A stretch of DNA of 64,000 nt from Scortum barcoo (Eukaryota > Chordata > Actinopteri > Centrarchiformes > Terapontidae). The position numbers were made by a program, and so were the translations under genes. Positions 37,124-49,700 of this stretch are shown piece after piece. Numbering within the stretch: the first letter of the stretch is position 1; each line of letters opens with the position of its first letter. The stretch lies in contig CM041547.1 of assembly GCA_023238725.1 (NCBI GenBank), positions 18,609,144-18,673,143 on the forward strand, read 5' to 3'. The notes below the pieces were generated by a model, which saw only the letters and a list, made by a program, of their open reading frames with translations, had not been told where the DNA came from and searched no databases.

Positions 37124-37824
37124 GTGGGGGGGTGTAATGGTCGTTTTGGGTTTCTTACCGACTAACTTCTCGGTCCGTTTGCGCTCGAGCAGACCCGCAC
37201 CAGGCTGCATGGGACCACAAGAGCCAGACCTTTATAGTCTAATGCATGGCAATCTGCAAAATGTGCATTCAGCCTGTTGTCTTCACTGTTTCAGGTCACC
37301 TGGGACATATATATCCTCTAAACCTTGACTTTTAATCCTGCATTGTAAAAATGCTGCAGTAATAGTACAAGCAGGAGCCCACATGTGTGTATTTATAGAT
37401 GCATGGGACACATAGTTCCTAAATTTATGAGAATCTAGACTTTTCTCTATTTATTCTGCAGGTTTCTAGTTCAAGTAGGGTTTTCCATGAAAACCAGTTA
37501 TGTAATATCTCTGGTCGGTGCATGAGCCATGTTAACTACAGTGAATACCATCTGTGGTTCAGAGTGGAAATCCCAACAGGAACTTAACACAAGCAGCAGA
37601 TTTCCACCGCAAGATGAATGACAAAACACCGCTGGGACCAACAATAATATTTTGACTGCTCATGCACGCTACAGCTGCAAGACTGCTGCTGGAGATGCAC
37701 ACAGAAAAACACATTTTGTTGTTACATTACAACAGTATGGTACTGATTAGTCTATAGGAAGGGCAAGTGATACTGCAGCAAGTGTGTGCTATGAAACAGT
37801 GGGTCATGTAAAAGTCCGCCCAAT

Positions 37825-38330
37825 CCTCCTACTCTTTGTAGTTGATTTGTGTCTCTTGGTGGTTGTTTGTGTCTCTTTGTAGTTATTTTCCATTTCTTCA
37901 TACTTGTTTTGGTTTTGAGTTCATTTGTACTTCTTGTCTCTTTCTACTTGTTTTGCATTTCTTTGTAGTTGTTTCGTGTCTCTTGCTGGTGGTTTTGTGT
38001 CTCTTTATAGTAATTTGGTGGGTCTTTTAATTGTTTTGTGTCTCTTTTTAGTTGTTTTGTGTATCTTTGTAGTTGTTTTCCATTTCTTCATACTTGTTTT
38101 GGTTTTGTCTCTTCGTACTTGTTGTCTCTTTCTACTTGTTTTGCATTTCTTTGTGGTTGTTTTGTGTTTCATTGTAGTTGTTTGGTGTATCTTTTTAGTT
38201 GTCTCTTTGCAGTCATTTTGTTGTTGTTTAACTTGTCTGTGTGGTTAGTGTATGTCTGTTTGTAGTAAGTTTAGATGGTTCTCTTTATAGTTATTTTTGT
38301 TTCTTGGTAGTAGTTGTTTTGTGTCTACAT
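37825..38330 (+). repeat. Diverged tandem array of a TTTGTGTCTCTTTGTAGTTG-like unit
   Basis: Over about 500 bases a roughly 22-24-base unit (approximately 'gtctctttgtagttgttttg') recurs with substitutions and indels. All ORFs through it (37842-38265) are Phe/Leu/Val/Cys-rich artefacts of the array. It lies in the c1qtnf6 first intron if the upstream exon is right. Confidence 0.85.
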
Positions 38331-39639
38331 CAACTAGTTTCACAGATTTAGATTTACTGTTTCATTTCATTTTAGGTCACAGGTTCAAGCTTATTTTCTT
38401 CTATGAATAAAGTTTGTAACATGTTAAATTATCAGTGTGTGCTTTTGCTGAGCTTCTACGTCCTGTTGTGTATGAATGATGTAATTGCAGTATGGATACA
38501 GCTGCCCTGTATAAACACAGCAGCACACACTGTTCCTGTTACAGTACACAGAGACTGGCCGATCACTGAGAATCTGGCAGACAGCCATGATCACTTTTCC
38601 ATCAAAAAATACTGAGTTTGGTTCTCTGGGGGAAAGAACTAACCCACTTTACTGACTTCGTTTGGATAAAATAAACTGCTGAGAAGACTCAACCTTTCTG
38701 AGCTAATTGGTGATAAATTATGGGCTGCCTGAAGGGTAATTTTTCCTGTGATTTATGATCTTTGTACCATTGCCCTCTGCCTATTATTCAGCAATTTTCC
38801 TCACTTTCGGGATTTGGATGGGAGTGCATTAGAGACTCTCCGAGGCACAGTTGCTTCACGTTTTAGGTTTTCCACAATTCTTGAGTACTGTGTTTTCTTT
38901 TTGGGGTAAAAAAATGTTTTCACTGGCTCAGGGTGGAAGGTTCCTCTTCTGTTTTCCACTGCTCTGGAAATTACATCCAGGACATAATAACCTTATTTTC
39001 TGAGCCGCTGCTGAACAACTATACGTTTCCTAAATTGAATAGAATTGATCTTGGCTATTGATTGATTGATGGGTATTGATTTTCCTCTTTCTTTATGTGA
39101 ACTTATGATTAATTTATTTTTCTTGCTTTCTGAATAATTAAATGTCAGAATAACAAAAGTGTTTAACCACTTTTGTTTAAAAAGGGATAAAAAAAAGGGA
39201 TGCCTGTATTGGTTGTTTGGTCAGTGCACCACTGCATATGCACGCTACAGCTGAAGTCCATAAACTAATGTAGCTAATCACCTATTAGATGAATTGCCAT
39301 GAAACTTTTGAATATTCATGGTTCCAGATGATGAGTCTTACTGACTTGATCACTTAATTAAACATACAGCGCCATCAACAGGTCAACATTTTAACATGTC
39401 TAACATTTCAATTTAGCATGCAAAAACACAAGTTAGAAAACAAAAGTAAACAAGGATAGTGAACATGACTTGATTGTTAGGGTTATACTTACACTATAAC
39501 TCTTATTGCATCCCTTTATTTTATATTTTTTTATTTCAATTGTTAGTTAATTGCATGTTCATTATAGTTGCTCACTGTATTGTATTGTTATATATATTTC
39601 TGAAGTACTTTTATAACTGGAGTTCTGAAAGTTGCAATA

Positions 39640-39818
39640 GAAATAGGCAGAGCCGGCTCTTGCCTAGACTTGCCTAGGATGCCACCTGCTAAAGGGGGTG
39701 GTGCAGCATATGGCTGTTGTCCATTAATGTTTGGGGTGATGTGTGCGTTCGGGGGGGTTCATCAAACCATAATCTCACCTAGGGCACCAAAATGGCTAGA
39801 GCTGGCCCTGGAAATAGT
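39640..39818. mobile_element. hAT-type MITE with 8-bp target duplication
   Basis: The element is 39648-39810 (163 bp). The left end reads CAGAGCCGGCTCTTGCC. The right end reverse-complements to CAGGGCCAGCTCTAGCC, matching at 14 of 17 positions and starting CARRG as hAT ends do. The flanking 8-mers are GAAATAGG (39640-39647) and GAAATAGT (39811-39818), 7 of 8 identical. An 8-bp duplication is diagnostic of hAT transposition. The short ORF 39670-39852 is spurious. Confidence 0.85.
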
Positions 39819-40090
39819 ATATGTTTACTTTCTGTCTCAGCATCAACACTAATCCCAGTTCAACCTGGGTGGATGAGAAAACTGGCAGGGCAGTTTATTG
39901 TTAGCTTTTTTTAAGCAAGGGTCCTCAGTTCACTGCAACACTGACCCAGATCAAGTCAAAAGTAAAATAAGTGACCAAGTTAGCAGGACCAAGATCCACC
40001 ACAAGAAAATAATTCAAAGCTAAAGAGTCTAACGAAAACTCTGGGGCTTGTCCAAGGGTGGTTTCCTCTGTTCTTCCTGCAGGCACAGCC

Positions 40091-41212
40091 ATGTTGGGTG
40101 TCCTCCTCCTACTGTCCCTCACCTCCCCGGTGGCCTTGGTGCCTCCCCCGAGAGATCCTCCTGTCTCCTGCAGGTACTGCTGTGATCACCTGGAGCCAGC
40201 AGAGGGCAGTGGAGCCCAGCCTCCCACAGGGGGGTCCAGCCACATGCCTGAGGTCCGCACCTACATCAACATGACCATCCTCAAAGGTACTACATCAACA
40301 ACAGGATTATAGGTGTCATTTCACTTATTGTGGCAGCACCCCCAAATACTGTGTATGTCCATTATAAGCCTGCTATTTTCAACTGGAAATCACTTTTTGT
40401 TTAGGTTGTCCACCATATATACTGTTTTAAAAGTTCACATATGTTGATTGACAGCCAGAGCATACTGCCAGTTTTCAAAATGAAGCAGAAAATGTCAACT
40501 GAGAAATGAAAAAAATCTAGAAATAAGTCTTGTTTGGCTTTAGTGGCTTTGTAATTAATAATAACCTCCTCACAACTTTTGTTATTTCTTTCTATCTCCT
40601 GTAAGCTTAGATATCATTTCTGTATCTCTGATGTCAAAACTAATATCACTCTCTGCAGGTGACAAAGGAGATCGTGGCGACAGAGGAACACCAGGTAAAA
40701 CTGGACACGAAGGTCCTCCAGGCTCTATTGGTCCCATGGGCTCAAAAGGCAGTAAGGGCCAGGCAGGTCTTCCAGGAGACCCCTGCAAAATCAATTATTC
40801 CGCCTTCTCCGTTGGGCGTCGCAAATCCCTCCACAGCCTGGAGTCCTACCAGGCACTTTTATTTGACACTGTCTTTGTCAACCTGGATGGCCACTTTGAT
40901 ATGTTCAAGGGAAAATTCCTCTGCCACATCCCAGGGATCTACTACTTCAATGTCAACATTCACACGTGGAACTTCAAAGAGACCTATTTGCACATCATGC
41001 AGAACGAAACGGAACGGGCCATCGTGTACGCCCAGCCCAGCGACCGCTCCATCATGCAGAGCCAGAGTCTGATGCTGGACCTGGAGCTGGGAGAAGAGGT
41101 GTGGGTCCGTCTGTACAAGAGGGAGAGAGAGAACGCAATTTACAGTGATGATGTAGATGTGTACATCACTTTCAATGGATACCTCATCAAAGCTGGCGTA
41201 GAGGGAAAATGA
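40091..41212 (+). CDS. c1qtnf6: Complement C1q and TNF-related protein 6 (two coding exons)
   Basis: This is a secreted CTRP-family trimer-forming protein linked to metabolic and complement regulation. Coding exons are 40091-40286 and 40659-41212, phases 1/2, giving 249 aa. The signal peptide is about residues 1-17 (LGVLLLLSLTSPVALV). A short Cys-containing stalk (SCRYCCD) and the family-typical VRTYINMTILKG sequence precede the collagen segment. Fourteen uninterrupted Gly-X-Y triplets run from GDK to GDP. A C1q globular domain spans about residues 113-246 (YSAFSVGRR, YQALLFDTVFVNL, GIYYFNVNIHTWN, YIT-F-NGYLIKA). The domain's C-terminal VYITFNGYLIKA matches C1QTNF6 better than other CTRPs. 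Poly(A) signal AATAAA is at 41509-41514. It lies downstream of il2rb in the same orientation, as in the human 22q12 neighbourhood. Confidence 0.93.
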
Positions 41213-41530
41213 ATAAGAGAGGGAAGGCGAGGCTGACGATTGGACTGTTGAACTCAGTGGAAAGTAAAAACAATGGGGCACAATGCAATTCACTCTATCT
41301 TCTTCCTTTTATATTTAGATTAAAAAACATGTTCAGCACACTCCGCCTTGGATGCCAGAGAATGAGCAATACCTCTTTGAGAAATGTGAAGGAAAAAACT
41401 GAAAACGCTCATCGCCCCATAAGAAAATTGTCAGAATTTTGAGAGCGGCTTCATTCTTTTTATACTGCACACATGCGACAACAACAAGAAAAGGTTTTTC
41501 ATGCTTTCAATAAAGGAACAGTTTAAGATT
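41213..41530 (+). other. c1qtnf6: c1qtnf6 3' UTR
   Basis: Non-coding, ending shortly after the AATAAA at 41509-41514. The 77-residue ORF at 41209-41442 is read from UTR sequence. Confidence 0.6.
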
Positions 41531-42056
41531 TTGGTAGATATGATAAGTTGTTTTTTTGCAGAAGGAAAGATGAGGAGATTGATACCACATGTTTAGCTTT
41601 TCATAAAATCTGGAAACGGGGAATCTTTTCCAAGGTAACAAAATCTACCTACTAGCACCTTGAAAGATCACTAATTATCACAATACATCATATTTTGTTT
41701 GTTAAATTCATACAAAACTAAAGTGTAAAAACACAATTCATCCTTTTACAGGGATTTTGTTCCAGACCATTTCTTGGCCGGCAGCAGAGACAACTTGATA
41801 TTTTTACAGTTTGGTTTTGTACAAGTTAAACAAAGTCCTTTTCTGGGGTGGTGGTTGGCCGATTAAGTATTGTTAAGACAGAGCCAGGTTAGTTTCTTTC
41901 ACCAGTTTTCAGACTTTATGCTAAGCTAAGCTAAACAGCTGCTAGCTGTTGCATCATATTTAACAGACTTGCATAAGAGTGGTATGAATCTTCTCATCCA
42001 ATGCTCAACAAAAAAGCGAATAACTGTGTTTCCCAATACACCAAAAACTTAATGTT
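41515..42056. mobile_element. Terminal-inverted-repeat MITE, copy 2
   Basis: The left end reads 'aacagtttaagattttggtag', then 'gaggagattgatacca'. The right end, reverse-complemented, reads TTGGGAAACACAGTTATTCG, then 'gatgagaagattcatacca'. The halves are inverted relatives of each other and of the element at 33362-33680. The family's 'aagctaagctaaac' word is at about 41922-41937. The element starts within or just beyond the c1qtnf6 poly(A) site, so it could affect 3'-end formation. Confidence 0.55.
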
Positions 42057-42689
42057 CCCTTGTCAATCGCCTATGTGTAAAACTGGATGAATTAAAGATG
42101 ATAATAATGTTCTTACAGAGATTAGGCCCACAGATTAATATGACTATTGATTTTAAAAGAAAAGATGAAATAATGTTTCAGCTTAATTTGTAGTCTTTAG
42201 TGAAAACTGATATTTAGTGTTCTCGCTCTGTAATGAAGAAACTAAGCAATGGCTTATTTAGTAGGATATGGTGAGAAATGGGGCGAGTTTTTCATGTGGT
42301 GCTAAAACACGGTGCTAACTGAACTTTTCTGGTGTACAAACATTGAGTCTGAGTGCACAAAACTGCAGGAAGCATGATGTTCTCTCCCAGTAACATTTCA
42401 TGTCTTGACGTTTGATGTCTTTGACGTTAATATTTTACAGATTGAATTATGTTTTGCTTTCAAAGTGTACTTGAATGTTATGTTAGGTGTTAAACAAGTT
42501 TTCTAAAAGTTGCTGATTATTATCCCTCTGTCTCTCCATTTTTATTATAGTCTGATTAAATATAAAGTGAATGAAGATAAACTGTGCATTGTACATAAAC
42601 TATAGGCCAAATGCAACATAAAGCAGTAATCATTTATCCGATGAGTCAAAATTAAACAATATTAAATACATTGTAAGTTGTGACACGAT

Positions 42690-43030
42690 TACCTGCTGTT
42701 CATACAGATATTATTAACGTTAGTACTAACATGACTATAAGTGCCATTGTGACCACTGGAGGACAGTAAACACTAATGGTTCACCTCCAGCAGAGTAAGG
42801 GTAGACAAAATAAAAGATAAAAAATGCTCGTTATTATTGCAATTGTTACAATTTTACAATATTATTATTTGTATTAATCACACTAATGTTATGTTTATAC
42901 AGGGTTTTATTAATATTGACTACACTGACAGTTGCAAATTGGATTTAGTTCCTCATCATGACCACTGGAGGGCAGTGTACACCCGTGATTTTAAATGCTC
43001 TCAACTCCAACAAAGTCACACTTCCAGTTA
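42690..43030. repeat. Two diverged copies of a 'ccactggaggRcagt' unit
   Basis: Segments at about 42710-42800 and 42910-43025 share 'tattaa', 'gaccactggagg(a/g)cagt', an 'acac' stretch and a 'ctcca(g/a)ca' tail about 210 bases apart. This looks like an old local duplication or two halves of one repeat. There is no coding. Confidence 0.4.
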
Positions 43031-46000
43031 AGACTTTTTAAATAAAGCCAAAATACAACACAGACAGCGGTGTTTCTGTTTCTTTGACAGCTTACGGTTG
43101 TTAACAAAAATGATTCCTCTAAAAGCTGCTGATAGCTGGTTGCTCTTATGTTGTTTTTCTGACATTGGTCACATAACACTGAAGCAGTTAACTTCTGTAA
43201 ATATAACTTTTAGTAATTTTTGCTAAAATTACAACTATGTCATATCAGTTGTCCATTAGACCAATAATCTGTCTTCTCTGGCCTCCAGCTGCTACCCCAA
43301 AGGCCATTCGAAGAATCTACCACCTCCAATGGCACATTAACAACAACAGCTAAGGAGAAAAAGAGCAATGAAAAAAGGTCATCTAAAAAGAAAATATTAA
43401 CTGAGCAACTCTGTACACTCAGGGTTTTGAAGAGAGAGAGACAGGGAAGGGAGGCAGAAGCTAAGTCAACTCTCTTCTATAACCTACTGAATGTAACTTT
43501 AAAGATAGACAGCAGATAAAGTCCAGCAGGGAAACAAAAACACTTCACCACAGCAGGGACCTTTGGAAACACTGGTGGTTGGGAATCCAGTGAGGGACTG
43601 CATCTATGAAGCAGATCTCTCGGTTTGGTCCGTCTACGCTGTCTTGAAATGAAGATTTTGATAAACATGAACACAGTGACAGCTTGAGGATGCCATGGAT
43701 CAACTGCACGCACAAAATTCCTAAGTCGTTGGGTTTTTTGTTTTGTTTTTTTTAGACATACTTTGACAAATATATTGTATGCTGTAATATATGGACTGTA
43801 TTTGTGTTCTAGGTTGGCATGTTAACTTTTCAGGCTTAAATACCCAGAGGCTTCCATGTATTTGTCAGCATTTCCTGTTAACATTTTTGTGGGCTGGTGC
43901 AGTTCCTTTCCATTTCCTTTATGATAACCCCTCCACAGACACACACACACACACACACACACATTCCCACATTGCCTTCATGTGACACAAAGCACTATTT
44001 TGTAGTACTAATACACTAATATTAATATGCTAATATGGCAGGTCAAGATAAATTATGTGCCATAATTATGTAATATAAATCTGATAGTGCCACTGTATTA
44101 TAATACTGTGGAAGAAGTGTTTCTTTTATTCACTTGCGACATTTGATTTGCACAGAGAATATTTCATTTCCCTTCATGCCCCACAGCTTTTATTTCTGTT
44201 GTACAAATACCAGATGATGCATGACACCATTACACTAATGAAAATAAATGAATACTTTGCATTTTCTCCATGTGTGAGAGAAGGAACACGTTTAGAAGAA
44301 GGAACACAGTCTCTTGTGACGTTGTTTTACAAAAACATGAATCACAAAAATAGATTCTGGGTTTTTTTTGGTCTGTGTCACTATTTAATGTCAGGGATTG
44401 GCAAAAGATCAAAATGTAGGACAAGGTTTGGCACTGCGGCTTCAACAAACCGTTAAGCTGTTCAAAGCCTCAATGTTGTTAAAGCGCCGGGGTGCTGTGG
44501 ACAAAAGAAATACACATCACCAGTCAAACTCAAACTTTCACAGAGATCCATTAACACTTTCCACTGATTTTCCCTTTACAAAAAGCAGCATGTACTCAGG
44601 TTTTAATCTGCTAATAAATAAACAGTTTCTTTCTGTCTTACAAAATGATTCCATCTCACAGCACTGTTGCACTTTCAAAGGAAAATCAGCCAACAACAAA
44701 CATGACATGCTAACATGAAACATCAGGACAGTAACTTAAGAAACTAAAACAAAAGAACAGAATAATACAAAAAAGAAACACTGGCAAGGTGGTAGTGCGT
44801 GACAAACTTTTTTTTTTTTTTTTAACACTGCTTTTCTTTGTATATTTATACCTACATGGAACAAACAACTTTTGGGATAACCAACCATTGATCTGCTTTA
44901 TAATTCCAGCCTATCCATGTGAGAACTACGTCATCAAGTACTTAAAGTTTGGTTAAAAAGAAAAACAAACAATACAGTGAAACACTGCATATTTTGTACA
45001 CTTATACAAAACAAACAAAGCAAAAAGGCAGTGAGACAACACAGATTCAATAGTGTCAAAATATACATATTCCTGACTTGCAGAATAATGTGGCACAGAG
45101 CATGTTTGTGACATCACATACAGTACAAGGCACACAGAAATCCTGCGCGCTAAATCATACACACAAGTGTCCTCATAGCATCAGAAATCATACAAATTCC
45201 CATATTCCCAGACAGGGCTCTGTCGTTTCCTATTCTCTCCAAATAATCTATGGGATATGTGATAAACAAAGCCCGGGATATCAAATATACCTTTTTGTGG
45301 CTTCATACAGCCCTCACTATATCGTGTTTGAAGTAAAAACGAAATCCCTCTACAAAAATACTTTTATGCTGTGTAAACGATTGCAACCAAAGGCACTACC
45401 TTATCTTCCCCACTCACCTGACTGGCCATTAGCAAAATTTTACTTGGGCCACGATACGACCAACTTTACACGTGTACTTAATACTCTAGCATGCATCTTT
45501 GCACATACTGAAAAACATTCCCTGTAATGTGCTCAGCTCCTTGCTACAAAATACTGCATCCCATGAAAATGCTGCCCTTAAAACTAAAATAAAAAAAACA
45601 AAAAAACAATGTTCATCATATTTATGGGGGAACGACAACACTGTTGCAGTCTCCAGGGTACCTAATGTAGTTCAGTGTTAATAACTGCAGTTTTGTGCGC
45701 GGACACAAACGTGATGAAATGCTGATGATAACACCGTCATGGTAACAAGAAGCGATAAGACAAAAATGTTCCCTTTGGAAAACTGTAAACACGCAGAGGC
45801 TCGCCTGTGTACATCCAGCTGAGATGAAAACAGGTTGATGTTGAAACTCCAGTTTTATTCCTCAAAGACAAGCTGAGACAAATCCAGCTATGCAGCCTAA
45901 TGTGCACTGGAGCTGCTGTGCTTCTATAAGATGAGGCCACAGTGAGCAAGCTCTGAGACTGTAAAAACAAACCAAGCTGCTTAAATGTTGTCTGAAATGT

Positions 46001-46788
46001 TTCTTTTACTATTTTCTCTAGACATTTGATTCATTGTTAGGGTGAAGCATGTGTGATGTTACATACAAGTATCTTCTTAATCTGTGTGTGAGGTACCTGT
46101 TTCTGTTGTTGATAGCTGTCGTTGGTGTGTATTTTCAACATAAAATCCCTTTCGTGCTCAACATAGACACAATGTGAAATAAATTAAATGACGACTAAGA
46201 TTCTAGTGCAACTACATTGAAAACTAATCTAGTGACGCCTTGTTTTAACTAATCGGCCAAATTTCCTGCCCACTGGCGTCTGTGTTGGCATTCCTATGAC
46301 ATCACAAACACAGAGTTCGGCTCTGTGACATCACTTCGGCAAAGGTTTCAAACATCCTGCTACAAAGCCTGTGTGGGCGTCACAGCTGAGACGCAGCTCA
46401 ACTGTGACACCACAAATGACAGGCGAGGCGTGACATCAAAGTTGGGAGTGCGAGACCATCAGCATGGAGTTTTAACGACTACACTGAATGTGCGACATAT
46501 CAGGGACACAAGCTGTAAAATCCATCTGTCGACTGTCTCACTCCAACTGTGCTTCTTGTTATCTTTGTGATGTAAAAATAATGGATATGGCTGTTACCTG
46601 GCTTCACCTCATAATGTGCTTGCTTAGAGCAGCGAGCGTCCTTCACAATGTGCACATTCAGTGTAGAACAGACTAGATTCAAGAACACGCCTGCAGAAAA
46701 ACAAAGGGAGGTGTCACTGTTGTTGTAGCATTGTCTCATGACTTAAAAAACATTGCGTCTGTGTGGCTGTTCCTTGTAGAAACAGGAA
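43031..46788. other. Convergent intergenic region and likely chst12 3' UTR
   Basis: No coding was supported on either strand. It contains an (AC)n run (43938-43963) and a poly-T run (44811-44823). The right part is probably the 3' UTR of the minus-strand chst12, but several TTTATT words (AATAAA on the minus strand) prevent fixing its end. ORFs at 44148-44718 and 45078-45681 have no conserved features. Confidence 0.45.
43938..43963. repeat. (AC)n microsatellite
   Basis: Thirteen AC units. Confidence 0.95.
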
Positions 46789-49700
46789 TCACTCGTTGAG
46801 GATAGAGTCTGGTCTGTCGTAGCCAAAGAGCCTGAAATCAGGCTCATACAACTTGTAGAGTTCCTGCCGCGCCTTGACAGGCACTGTGCTGAACCAATCA
46901 GCCTCCCAGCTGCTGGCTGTGAGGTTCCTGTGGGTGGTCGGGAACTCCACCACATTGTCCACCCGCAGCTGGCGCAGTAGGTGCTCGGCGTCTTCCTCTA
47001 CTGTCTCCAGGTGGCCCACAAAGTCGTACTGAATCTGGCACGGGTGGCAGAGCCGGTATACCTGCCGCCAGTGCTCATTAAAGGGGGCCTCCTTCTCTGT
47101 TTGAGGGTCCAGGAGGTACTGGATAAAGTGGGAGAAGGAGGGATGGATGCCTACATCGAATGCCTCGTCCACAGAGGCAGGAGGTGTAGGCTGGTTGGCA
47201 TAGCGGCGCAGCATGACCTGTGCGAAGCGCCGATAGAAGTCCTCGTTCCGTAGCTCAAATTTATTCCGGTAGGCAGAGATGAGGCGGACAAAGGGGTCCC
47301 GCACAAAAAGAAACTTTGTGTACTTCTTCAGCTTCACCTTCAAAAATGAAATAAAAACAATGTAACATATTATTAATATAAAGGAAAATTAATAGCACTA
47401 ATAATAAAAAAAGATTATTAGGGAAATGACAAAAAGACTGTGACCATGTCTATTTTTTTATAATTTGGTGGCCAGAGGCACACAATAACACAACGTGTAT
47501 TGATGTGCTCTGCATTACGGTGCTGGAGTCTGGAGCAGTTCCACCAAAAAATAAAACAGATGTCCTTGTGTGGGAGGTATAGAATCAACAAGAGTGAATT
47601 AAAGCTAGCAGATGTAATAATATGATACTGATATCAGGATGTGACACTCGCAGAGGAAGGTTAAAACCCAAATGTGGCAGTACTTAGGTGGTAATCACAG
47701 AGAGATACTTTTCTCAATGTGTCTGCAAAAAATGTGTGGGTGTCGGTGTGTGTGTGTGTGTGTGTCTGCTCAGAGTGATGCTCTCTAATTTAGCTCTTAT
47801 TGTGTCACAAAAAAAAAAAAAAAAAAAAAATCAGACAAAGCATGTTTCAGGAGAGGGGCACATACCAATCACACTGTACTTCATGGTTTAACAGGTGTCA
47901 CAATAATTCACTAAAAGACCAAACAGGTGCAGCCATGAAGCTCTGCACCTGCAGAAAATCCCAATCCACCAGAAGACAGCTTCACCACACGCTGTGCAGC
48001 ACATTTAACAAGAAACGGCACTAATTAATACATTCCGTTAATAAACTATGTGGCATACAGACCTTCATGAGGCTTTGCTTTGCGAACTTGCCATAACGTT
48101 TCCAGAACTTATTGAAGGTAAAGTGCATGCTGTTGTTGTGGACCAGGTCCCTGGATGGATGGCCAGCGGGTCTCTCTGGGGAACACCGTCCCGCAGCAGG
48201 CTTTCACTGAGGATTATCATGATGCGCTTCCAGTTACTGCACGCTACCTAAGGGGGGGAGGGGGAGTACATATAAAGTCTGAAGCAAATCTTTAGTTAAA
48301 GCAGTGAAACGGGTGGAAACATTTAGACAGTAAACAGTAGCTCATTAACGTTTTGTGTATGTATGGATTGGACATTCTGTATGTTTCTTAGTCATACAAG
48401 AGCTTGTGTCCCAGCTCTTATTTAACATTTAATGAAATGATCATCATCATCATAAACTCAATAAAAAAAGTTCTATTTACATAGAAAATAACTTAATAGC
48501 TTTTTATCTGTGAGGGAGCCAAAAAGGCTAATAAAGCTGAAACAAACCTGCAGTATGAAAGCTTATAGGAGCTTTTAAAATGTTGAGCTTCTGCCAGACT
48601 TCCGCCCATGTAACCTAAATACGATGTTAACAAAGCATATAAGCGTTTGCATACCTTGGGAACGTAGCAGTAGATAATACCGTGCCTGTCGTCCACAATG
48701 AGGTGGTCCAGCTCCTTGTTGGGAATGTCGTCAAACGAACGGTTTTTGCCGGGGAACACCACGCTGTCATTAGCGCACATCTCCTGAAGTAACCTCCGCC
48801 GATGCTCCTGGTTTCACCATTTGGCAAAAGGCACAGACATATTTACTGTTAGCAATGAAATTTTTAAAAAATAACATAAAAGAGAACTAATAAAGGAGAT
48901 GTTCAGGGATTTAAAATCTGTTATCAAATGCAAGGTCAGATTCATTATTTAGTTTAGTTTAATCAATATTTCCTGACTTTAATTACCCTCTATGCCCACA
49001 CAGGTGTTTGCACTCATTCTGGCTGATTAGACCTCTTGATGAAAATGGGTGGAGCTCTGAGGTTATTACATGAGGTCAGGAAACTACACAAAACAAAAGG
49101 AATGCAGCAAATTCTTCCACCCAAGCAAAATCAATACGAAGGCCAGAGATCAACCACTCCTACAGTGCTTACAGCCCACAGTCCAGAGAAGGAGGCTAAT
49201 CTGGCATAATAAGTAAAAACACCAGTGGGGGTGCATTTTATCTTAGCAAGGTTCATGTGCACCTGCTTGTGTTGAGATAACACTTGACATTTGAGAACTT
49301 ACATAAGCTTATGTAAGAAAACAGATTTATATTTTTTAAAGTAAGATGCAGGAAGTGTTGAGATTGGGATCAAACTTCCATTATTCTACTGTAATGTTTG
49401 AGAAAAGAAACAAGACAGATACCGAGCTTGCTACATACAACGTGACAATCTTAGTTGAGGAGTCTGATTTGGTTTTTCATTAACGAATATTTCAAAATTT
49501 TAAAAGGGTATTTTAGTCTTCATTTGCTAAGTTTAATTAAAATTGCCCACATTTTTTGAATGACAGGGGCTGCGGCTGCCAACCAATGAGGATTCACAAT
49601 GTTCTGCATGCAAATCCTCCCACAGGTCTTCTTTATACAGACATTTTGACGTCTGAGCAGGAAAAGCAAAGGTGGAACTAATGACTTTAATGATGACTGT

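Noticed and set aside
37842..38265. Phe/Leu/Val-rich ORFs resembling membrane proteins
   Set aside because: They are translations of a T-rich tandem array; all three frames look similar.
39670..39852. 60-aa ORF MPRMPPAKGGG...
   Set aside because: It lies almost entirely inside the hAT MITE.
40659..41293. Antisense and alternative-frame ORFs over c1qtnf6 exon 2
   Set aside because: They are shadows of the C1q-domain frame, without independent support.
45078..45527. 149-aa plus-strand ORF
   Set aside because: The composition is not protein-like, there are no motifs, and it lies in the probable 3' UTR of the opposite-strand chst12.
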